From: Proteobacteria bacterium UBA2383 | Lineage (GTDB): Bacteria; Pseudomonadota; Gammaproteobacteria; Competibacterales; Competibacteraceae | Direction of reading: 5' to 3' | Assembly: GCA_002343485.1 (NCBI GenBank) | Contig: DDST01000077.1 | Coordinates: forward strand, 1-64,000 | DNA: 64,000 nt | Shown here: in pieces, positions 57,689-64,000 of the stretch | How the letters are laid out: the number at the start of each line of letters is the position of its first letter | Numbering within the stretch: the first letter of the stretch is position 1 | Notes under the pieces: generated by a model | Told to the model about the DNA's origin: nothing | Database searches by the model: none | Seen by the model: the letters and a program-made list of their open reading frames with translations, nothing else | Program-made: the position numbers and the translations under genes

Positions 57689-59452
57689 ATGGCCTACCAG
57701 CATATCTGCATTCCTACGAGCGGTGAGAAAATTACTGTCAAGGATGGCAAGTTGCATGTTCCCGATCAACCTATTGTGGGTTATGTCGAGGGTGATGGCA
57801 TCGGTCCGGATATTACCCGTGCCTCGCTGCGGGTTTGGGATGCAGCGGTCGAGGAAGCCTATGGTGGCGAGCGCAAGATCCACTGGTGTGAAGTTTTCCT
57901 GGGAGAGAAGGCCGCCGAAATCTATGACGGCAACTATTTCCCGGAAGAAACCCTCGAAGCCATTAAGGAACTGGTGGTCGCGATCAAAGGCCCGCTGACG
58001 ACGCCCGTTGGCGGCGGCTTCCGCTCGTTGAACGTGGCGCTGCGCCAGGATCTGGATCTCTATGCTTGTGTCCGTCCGGTGCGCTACTATCCCGGTGTCC
58101 CTTCACCGGTGCGCTACCCTGAAAAGGTCGATGTCATCATCTTCCGTGAGAACACCGAGGACGTCTACGCGGGCATTGAATACAAGTCTGGTTCGCCCGA
58201 AAACGCCAAATTGGCTAAATTCCTGCGCGATGAGATGGGTGCGGAATTCTTCGACGAGGCCGGTCTCGGCATCAAGCCAATTTCCCCGTTTGCCTCCAAG
58301 CGACTGGTGCGCAAGGCTATCCAGTACGCCATTGACCATGACCGCGACAGCGTGACCCTGGTGCATAAAGGCAATATCATGAAGTTCACGGAAGGCGCCT
58401 TCCGCAACTGGGGCTATGAACTGGCGCGTGACGAATTCCCGGATCAGACCATCACCGAGAATGAGCTGTACAGTGTTTACGGCGGTAAGCAACCGCCGGG
58501 CAAGGTGGTGATCAAGGACCGCATCGCCGATATTATCTTCCAACTCCTGCAACTGCGGCCGGAAGAGTTCTCAGTGCTGGCCACCATGAACCTGAATGGC
58601 GACTACCTGTCCGATGCGGTGGCAGCGGAAGTGGGGGGCATCGGCATTGCCCCAGGCGCTAACATGGCCGACCATGTCGCCGTCTTTGAGGCCACCCACG
58701 GCACCGCGCCTAAGTACGCCAATCTGGACAAAGTCAATCCTGGTTCGTTGATGTTATCTGGGGTGATGATGTTGCAGTACATGGGCTGGAAGGAAGCGGC
58801 TGACCTGATCGAAACTGCGTTGACCCAGGTCATCGCTGATAAGACTGTCACCTACGACTTTGCCCGGCAGATGGACGGTGCTACCGAGGTGCCGACCAGC
58901 AAGTTCGGTGACTTGATCATCGCTAAAATGAAAGCGCAGGGCGCTACGCTACGCGCCGAGGCTGATCGGCGCCGCCAAGCCATCGAAGCTGAACGCCGTG
59001 CTTTGGAAGCGCAGCGTGTGGCTGATCCATTGCAAGCCATGTTGGCCTCCGGGCGTATGCCGACCACCGTAGGCGGCATTATGTCACCGGTCGTCACCGT
59101 CAAGAATGACGATATGGTCAATGTCGCCATGCATGTCATGATCGAGAAAGGCGTGAATGCGGTGATGGCTGAACCCGATGCCAGCGGTCGCTGGGGTATC
59201 ATGACCGATCGCGACGTGCTTAAGAAGATTATCAGTGTCAACCGTTCGCCGGCACGGGTACCTGTGGGCGAAGTGGCCACCCGGCCGCTCGTGACAGTCA
59301 AGCGCGAAATGTCGCTGGCCGAAGCCTCGCAGCGGATGGCCGAGGCCAACGTTCGCCGTGTAGTGGTCGAAATGGATGGCAAACCGGTTGGTATGGTTAC
59401 CGACAATGACCTGTTTCGTGCCGTGGAGGTGTTCGGCTGGGGCGATGTCTAA
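57689..59452 (+). CDS. icd: isocitrate dehydrogenase (NADP) fused to a CBS pair
   Basis: Residues 1-414 form a normal isocitrate dehydrogenase. They include [20 protein letters not shown], the phosphorylatable Ser in [25 protein letters not shown] and [10 protein letters not shown], ending FGDLIIAKM where E. coli Icd stops. A charged helical linker (about 415-455) leads to two CBS domains: [20 protein letters not shown] and [11 protein letters not shown], then [22 protein letters not shown] and [16 protein letters not shown] pairs often bind AMP or ATP and regulate the attached enzyme. GGAGGGCCC precedes the ATG. The protein is 587 residues, about 170 more than usual. Confidence 0.94.
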   Translation: MAYQHICIPTSGEKITVKDGKLHVPDQPIVGYVEGDGIGPDITRASLRVWDAAVEEAYGGERKIHWCEVFLGEKAAEIYDGNYFPEETLEAIKELVVAIKGPLTTPVGGGFRSLNVALRQDLDLYACVRPVRYYPGVPSPVRYPEKVDVIIFRENTEDVYAGIEYKSGSPENAKLAKFLRDEMGAEFFDEAGLGIKPISPFASKRLVRKAIQYAIDHDRDSVTLVHKGNIMKFTEGAFRNWGYELARDEFPDQTITENELYSVYGGKQPPGKVVIKDRIADIIFQLLQLRPEEFSVLATMNLNGDYLSDAVAAEVGGIGIAPGANMADHVAVFEATHGTAPKYANLDKVNPGSLMLSGVMMLQYMGWKEAADLIETALTQVIADKTVTYDFARQMDGATEVPTSKFGDLIIAKMKAQGATLRAEADRRRQAIEAERRALEAQRVADPLQAMLASGRMPTTVGGIMSPVVTVKNDDMVNVAMHVMIEKGVNAVMAEPDASGRWGIMTDRDVLKKIISVNRSPARVPVGEVATRPLVTVKREMSLAEASQRMAEANVRRVVVEMDGKPVGMVTDNDLFRAVEVFGWGDV

Positions 59453-59761
59453 TCTTGGACATCTGAGGGTAACACCGGAAGTAGCGGGTACGCCACGACG
59501 CATTAGCTAGACTGGAACGCTGCTTTCGGTCCTCCTTCAGAGGATGGCCACTGTGTTCAAAATCTTGATGTGATTAAAACACGATACTAGTGACATATAA
59601 CCTGCTTGTGAGCGATCTTCGTGAAATCTTGCTCACAAGCGGGCTTTCAAAATTAATCGGTTGATTTTTTCTACAGCATCTAAAATTCAATAAGCAAGCT
59701 TGCGCTAGCCTTGCAACGGGTTGGTGGAACATGGGGCAACAGTTTAGGCGATCCTGCCGCT
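59453..59761. other. intergenic region with a 10-bp hairpin before cheA
   Basis: GCTTGTGAGC (59604-59613) and GCTCACAAGC (59631-59640) form a perfect ten-pair stem with a 17-base loop, followed by GGGCTTTC. It may end icd transcription or shape the cheA leader. No other feature was found. The ATG at 59731 opens a 12-codon frame only. Confidence 0.45.
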
Positions 59762-62167
59762 ATGGATGAGATCATTGTAGAATTTTTGACCGAAAGCCTG
59801 GAAGGCTTGGATCAACTTGATAATAAATTTGTTCTACTTGAACAGAATCCCGATGATCGGGACACGCTTGCTAGCATCTTCCGGACAGTTCACACAATCA
59901 AAGGTACGTGCGGTTTCCTTGGTTTCAGCCATCTCGAAAAGCTGGCCCATGCTGGGGAAAATCTTCTATCGCTGCTGCGGGACGGCAAGCTGAGTTTCAC
60001 CCAGGAAATCGCCAGCGCGTTGCTCAATATGCTGGATGCCGTGCGTACCATGCTGGGTGAGATCGAACGGACTGAGACCGATGGTGAGGAAAGCTATCCT
60101 GACCTGATTCAAGTGCTGAATCGTCTTAAGGAAGGGGGTTCCGCGCCCCCTGCGCGCCCTCCTCCGCCGGAGCCGGCGGACGCCACGCCTCCGGCGAACG
60201 AATCATCGGCTGCCGAAGATGCCGATGTAGATGGCTCGGGTAGTGAATTATTGCCTCCCGGCTCAGTTTTCCTGCTTGAACCGGTTTCCACTCCCCCAGA
60301 AAAACCATCTACTCTATCGTCTGCCCAGCGTCCGGAATCACCTGCTACACCCCCCTCATCGGCAGACACGAGCGCAAAATCTGCGCAACCTGCGGCCCAG
60401 GCGTTGGAACGTACCGCTTCCACCCCTGCTGCACTGGAACGTGCCTCCTCAACGCCGGCCCCTGCTGCGGGGGGGCCGAGTATCGCTGAAAGTTCAATCC
60501 GCGTGGATGTACCACTGCTGGATAAGCTGATGAACCTGGTTGGCGAGTTGGTGCTGGCGCGTAATCAGATTGTCGAGTACACGCTGCTTCAGGAAAATCC
60601 ACAACTGATGGCGGCTTCACAACGCCTGAACCTGATTACCAGTGAATTGCAAGAAGGCATCATGCGTACCCGGATGCAGCCGATCAGCAATATCTGGGCA
60701 AAATTCCCCCGTATTGTGCGCGACCTGGCGGTGAATTGCGGTAAGCAGGTGCGGGTAGAAATGGAAGGCAAGGAAACCGAGCTCGACAAAAGTTTGATTG
60801 AAGCGATGAAGGATCCGTTAACCCACCTGATCCGTAACGCGGTCGACCACGGTATCGAGTTGCCAGCGGTGCGGCAAGCTTCAGGTAAGCCGGAAGAAGG
60901 ATGCTTGTTATTGCGCGCCTATCATGAAGGTGGCCAGGTCCATATTGAAATCGCTGACAACGGGGCCGGTATTAATCCGATCAAGTTGCGCAATAAAGCC
61001 GTGGAAAAAGGGCTGATTACCCTGGAGCGCGCCGACGCGATGAGCGACCAGGATTTCCGGCGGCTGATCTTTCTGGCAGGGTTCTCCACCGCCGAGAAAA
61101 TCACCAATATTTCCGGACGTGGCGTCGGCATGGATGTGGTCAAGACCAACATCGAAAGAATCGGGGGCGTGATTGACCTGGAAAGCGAGCTAGGTCATGG
61201 CACGACATTCAAGATTCGCATTCCCTTGACCTTAGCTATTGTCCCGGCACTCATTGTCACCAGTGGCGGGGAGCGCTTCGCCATCCCTCAGGTTAATTTG
61301 CTGGAACTGATCCGCGTCAACGAGGAACAGCGCGATGCTGCGATTGAATATGTCCACAGCAATCCCGTTTACCGGTTGCGTGGCAAGCTGCTACCGATTG
61401 TTTATCTTAACCACGAGTTGAACTTGATCGCCACTGCTAGAGTTCTTAACATCGTGGTGCTGCAAGCAGGCCAGCATCAGCTTGGGTTGGTGGTAGATCA
61501 AATCAATGATACGCAGGAAATTGTGGTTAAGCCGCTTGATAAGGTGCTTCAGGATATCCCGGTTTTCGCCGGCGCGACAATTATGGGCGATGGCCGGGTT
61601 GCTCTGATTCTCGATATCCTGGGTATCGCCCAGCAGGCGCGGATTTTGAGCGATAGCCATGATCAAAACGTCGCAGCGCAACTGGAGAAGGACCGCGACC
61701 GTAAGGCCGAAATTCAGACGCTGTTACTGGTGCGATCGCCAGGGAATGGCCGGTTGGCCATTCCGCTGGCTCCGGTTTCCCGGCTGGAAGAATTTGAATC
61801 CGAGCAAGTGGAAAGCGCTGGCGATGTGGATGTCATCCAGTATCGTGGCCAGATTCTGCCGCTGGTTCGCCTCAAAAATGTTCTTAGTGCAAGCTATAGT
61901 TCTGATCGTCTGGCACGAACGGAAACGGGGGCGCTCACTACCCCGCTGTTGCAGGTGATTGTCTTTGGCGATGGCGCCCGGCGGATCGGTTTGGTGGTGG
62001 ACGAGATTATCGATATCGTTCAGGATGTTTTTGAAACTAAAGGCCGGGCGACCCGTGCCGGTGTGGCCGGCACCTTGGTTATCCAGGGCCGGGTTACAGA
62101 GCTATTCGATGTCCAGAGTTTCCTGCAACGGATGATGCCATTACTGGCATTGGCTGAGGGAGCTTGA
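59762..62167 (+). CDS. cheA: chemotaxis histidine kinase CheA with two CheW-like modules
   Basis: CheA autophosphorylates and passes phosphate to CheY-type regulators. The 801-residue protein from ATG 59762 has P1 with the phospho-His in TVHTIKGT (His44). A Pro/Ser/Ala-rich linker replaces a typical P2. The dimerisation region (LLDKLMNLVGELVLARNQ) and ATPase boxes (LIRNAVDHGIE, DNGAGIN, GRGVGMDVVKTNIE) follow. The end holds two CheW-like domains, about 540-670 and 690-800. The open frame upstream (TTG 59711) does not match the family. cheW follows after four bases. Confidence 0.92.
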   Translation: MDEIIVEFLTESLEGLDQLDNKFVLLEQNPDDRDTLASIFRTVHTIKGTCGFLGFSHLEKLAHAGENLLSLLRDGKLSFTQEIASALLNMLDAVRTMLGEIERTETDGEESYPDLIQVLNRLKEGGSAPPARPPPPEPADATPPANESSAAEDADVDGSGSELLPPGSVFLLEPVSTPPEKPSTLSSAQRPESPATPPSSADTSAKSAQPAAQALERTASTPAALERASSTPAPAAGGPSIAESSIRVDVPLLDKLMNLVGELVLARNQIVEYTLLQENPQLMAASQRLNLITSELQEGIMRTRMQPISNIWAKFPRIVRDLAVNCGKQVRVEMEGKETELDKSLIEAMKDPLTHLIRNAVDHGIELPAVRQASGKPEEGCLLLRAYHEGGQVHIEIADNGAGINPIKLRNKAVEKGLITLERADAMSDQDFRRLIFLAGFSTAEKITNISGRGVGMDVVKTNIERIGGVIDLESELGHGTTFKIRIPLTLAIVPALIVTSGGERFAIPQVNLLELIRVNEEQRDAAIEYVHSNPVYRLRGKLLPIVYLNHELNLIATARVLNIVVLQAGQHQLGLVVDQINDTQEIVVKPLDKVLQDIPVFAGATIMGDGRVALILDILGIAQQARILSDSHDQNVAAQLEKDRDRKAEIQTLLLVRSPGNGRLAIPLAPVSRLEEFESEQVESAGDVDVIQYRGQILPLVRLKNVLSASYSSDRLARTETGALTTPLLQVIVFGDGARRIGLVVDEIIDIVQDVFETKGRATRAGVAGTLVIQGRVTELFDVQSFLQRMMPLLALAEGA

Positions 62168-62171
62168 ACCG

Positions 62172-62639
62172 ATGGCCGATAACCACCAGCTTTGCACCTT
62201 TTTCCTGGAAGACCGGTTTTTCGGTGTTGACGTGGAAAAAGTCCAGGAAGTCATCCGCTATCAGGTAGTTACCCCTGTACCTTTAGCGCCGCCGGTGGTG
62301 CGCGGCTTGATCAATTTGCGCGGCCAGATTGTCACGGCCATCGACCTGCGGCGTTTACTTCAAGTGGGTGATCCTCAGGATGATCATCGACCGATTAATA
62401 TTGTGGTACAGACCCGGCAAGGTACCTTTAGCCTGCTGGTAGATCGCATTGGCGATGTATTAGAAGTCGATCAATCCTGCTTCGAACGTCCACCGGACAC
62501 GCTTGAAGGTATTGCCCGTGAATTAATCCAGGGGACGTATAAACTTCAGGGCCGGTTGTTGCTTACGATTAATATCGACAAACTGTTCAACCTAGCTCTT
62601 CTGAACCGTTATCGCGCAACGGCGAAAAATACCGGGTAA
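62172..62639 (+). CDS. cheW: chemotaxis coupling protein CheW
   Basis: CheW links chemoreceptors to CheA. The 155-residue protein contains DRFFGVDVEKVQEVIRY, PVVRGLINLRGQIVTAIDLR and LVDRIGDVLEVD, all conserved in CheW. It begins four bases after cheA and ends five bases before a receptor gene, so the three form a compact chemosensory operon. No cheR, cheB or cheY is within the window. Confidence 0.94.
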   Translation: MADNHQLCTFFLEDRFFGVDVEKVQEVIRYQVVTPVPLAPPVVRGLINLRGQIVTAIDLRRLLQVGDPQDDHRPINIVVQTRQGTFSLLVDRIGDVLEVDQSCFERPPDTLEGIARELIQGTYKLQGRLLLTINIDKLFNLALLNRYRATAKNTG

Positions 62640-62644
62640 CTGAA

Positions 62645-64000
62645 ATGATGCTTTTAAAAAATTTCAATTTGCAGGGTAAATTAGCTCTGCTAGTCGGTTG
62701 GGCTGTCGCCAGTATGCTGTTTCTGGCTGTCCTGTCGCTTCAGGACCGTTCGCGATCACTGGAAGCCTCACAGAATCTCGCGCTTAATTTAGTGGAGATG
62801 GGTGCTGGTGTCATCGAGCGCTACCAGAAACAGGAACAGGCTGGAGCGCTGAACCGTGAGCAGGCGCAAAAGCTGGCTATCGAAACCTTGCGCAATATGC
62901 GTTATCAGGATCTCTATTTTGTCATCATTGATGCCGATCAGCGCTTGTTGCTGGAAACGACACGTCCGGAACTGGAAGGCCAACCGCTGCGTGGCGGTCG
63001 CGATGCCAACATGCTTTCCAACATTGTCTCTGAGCTAGTCGATGTCACCCGGCGGGAAGGGGGTGGCTTCGTGACCTATGAATGGCCTCGCCCAGGCAGC
63101 AGCAAACCGGTTGCCAAGGTGGGCTACGCCCGGGAGTTCGTACCTTGGGACTGGGTGCTAACCGCTGGGGTTTATATCGATGACCAGAATGATGGATTAT
63201 TGGGTGCGATTTTTCGTGAAATCTTGCTAATCCTAATCTTGGCTGGGCCGTTGCTCGTGTTGTTTTTCCTGCTGCGCCGCAACCTGCAAACTAGCATTCA
63301 AGGTGTTCTGGAACTCGTTGGCCATCTTGCCAACGGCAATTTGTCCTGGCAGGCGCCGATTATCGCCAGCGACGAATTAGGCCACATGACGCAAGCATTG
63401 AACCAGGCTGTGAAAAACATTCAGGCAGTTTTTCAAGCAGATAAAGTAGACTGGCATGAAGTGGCTGAACGGCGCGGCAAAGCAGGACACATCCTGTCCA
63501 TGGTCCAAAGCGCGCCCTTCAATGTTATGATCGCTGATCGTAACCTGCAGCTACGCTATATGAATCCGGCCATGGAGCGGACTTTGCGCGGGTTGGAGTC
63601 ACATCTATCAGTCACTGTTAACCAATTGATCGGTCAGCCGCTGGATGTGCTCTACCGCCGTCAGGATGATTTGCGGCGGATCACCTCCGACCCGGCTTAT
63701 CTTCCAGCCCACCTTCCTCATAAGGCGGCTTTCACCCTGGGCAATGAATCCTTTGATTTGCATTTCAGCGCTATTCATGATGCAGACGGCTCGTATCAGG
63801 GGCCAATGATCACATGGGAACGTCTAACGGAAGAGCCACGCAGCGCACTGACGGAAAAGCCTCGCAGTGAGCCGGTTGTTAAGGAGGTTGTTAAGGAGGT
63901 TGCCGATCATCACGAAAAGGAATTGCTCCAGCTTCTACAAAATCGAGTTGAGCAGATGCTGCAAGCGGTGAGCGCGGCGGCTGATGGCGATCTGACCCAG
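62645..64000 (+). CDS. methyl-accepting chemotaxis receptor, 5-prime part
   Basis: The frame opens at ATG 62645 and stays open to the window end (452 codons), so the gene is truncated by the edge. The N-terminus has a membrane anchor (LALLVGWAVASMLFLAVLSL) and a single Cache sensor domain (RNMRYQDLYFVIIDADQRLLLETT, then DWVLTAGVYIDDQ). A second membrane segment follows (LLILILAGPLLVLFFLL), then HAMP and a PAS domain starting near MVQSAPFNVMIADRNLQLRYMN. The signalling hairpin should lie beyond 64000. A cytoplasmic PAS after HAMP makes it resemble Aer/PctA-type hybrids. Confidence 0.88.
   Translation, partial: MMLLKNFNLQGKLALLVGWAVASMLFLAVLSLQDRSRSLEASQNLALNLVEMGAGVIERYQKQEQAGALNREQAQKLAIETLRNMRYQDLYFVIIDADQRLLLETTRPELEGQPLRGGRDANMLSNIVSELVDVTRREGGGFVTYEWPRPGSSKPVAKVGYAREFVPWDWVLTAGVYIDDQNDGLLGAIFREILLILILAGPLLVLFFLLRRNLQTSIQGVLELVGHLANGNLSWQAPIIASDELGHMTQALNQAVKNIQAVFQADKVDWHEVAERRGKAGHILSMVQSAPFNVMIADRNLQLRYMNPAMERTLRGLESHLSVTVNQLIGQPLDVLYRRQDDLRRITSDPAYLPAHLPHKAAFTLGNESFDLHFSAIHDADGSYQGPMITWERLTEEPRSALTEKPRSEPVVKEVVKEVADHHEKELLQLLQNRVEQMLQAVSAAADGDLTQ
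63875..63898 (+). repeat. 12-bp tandem repeat in the receptor gene
   Basis: GTTGTTAAGGAG occurs twice in tandem (63875-63886 and 63887-63898), encoding VVKEVVKE in the linker after the PAS domain. A related repeat of LTE-PRS codons lies just before it. This looks like a slippage-prone linker. Confidence 0.7.

Noticed and set aside
59711..59761. TTG start of cheA adding 17 residues
   Set aside because: The added residues do not match CheA, and MDEIIVEFLTESLE at 59762 is the usual N-terminus.

Overview
The window looks like a chromosomal segment of a gammaproteobacterium. The first 18.6 kb is the str-S10-spc-alpha ribosomal superoperon in gammaproteobacterial order, and the flanking genes fit that class: split class II ribonucleotide reductase nrdJa/nrdJb, oxyR with the paired regulatory cysteines, purEK, pyrE, ampG, an smrA-type gene and flavocytochrome c. 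A PrsT-type TPR lipoprotein and a PEP-CTERM remnant suggest an environmental lineage that makes exopolysaccharide or biofilm. The mix resembles Competibacter-like organisms, but that placement is a guess from gene content only.

Layout. 93-18606: one long same-strand transcription unit with a strong sigma70-like promoter before rpsL, tuf overlapping the region of rpsJ, secY, rpmJ, rpoA and rplQ, closed by a clear intrinsic terminator. 18.6-23.7 kb (minus): a small aromatic-rich ORF, a quinone oxidoreductase, and nrdJa/nrdJb. The two nrdJ halves are separated by about 500 bp that holds a 47-residue ORF preceded by several perfect stem-loops. A pair of NrdR-like boxes lies upstream of nrdJa. 23.7-25.0 kb: two FlgO-like lipoproteins. 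25.0-28.8 kb (minus): metK, ahcY and metF, with a textbook SAH riboswitch in front of ahcY.

29-34 kb: a secreted protein of unknown function, an orphan moaD, and a giant PrsT-like TPR lipoprotein enlarged by an internal duplication. 34.3-39.5 kb: PepSY, cytochrome b561, cytochrome c, flavocytochrome c flavoprotein, PepSY, response regulator and histidine kinase, which look like one redox module with its own two-component system. 39.5-48.4 kb: an ExeA-type ATPase fused to FHA-like domains, trpB2, a broken PEP-CTERM protein end, a diguanylate cyclase, a flagellin carrying an inserted HExxH metallopeptidase (flagellinolysin) with its own sigma28-type promoter, and a gene interrupted by an in-frame TGA.

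48.4-59.5 kb: housekeeping genes (smr, a PAN-domain protein, ampG, xth, pyrE, an SDR, a PTPS-III-like pterin enzyme, a DUF3047-like protein, purE, purK, oxyR) and an isocitrate dehydrogenase fused to a CBS pair. 59.7-64 kb: cheA, cheW and the start of a Cache-HAMP-PAS chemoreceptor that runs off the window.

The most unusual items are the structured RNA and small ORF between the two halves of the class II reductase, the flagellinolysin, the Icd-CBS fusion, the ExeA-FHA fusion, the duplicated PrsT, and the ExxHGH pterin synthase. No CRISPR array, rRNA, tRNA or intact insertion sequence was seen.
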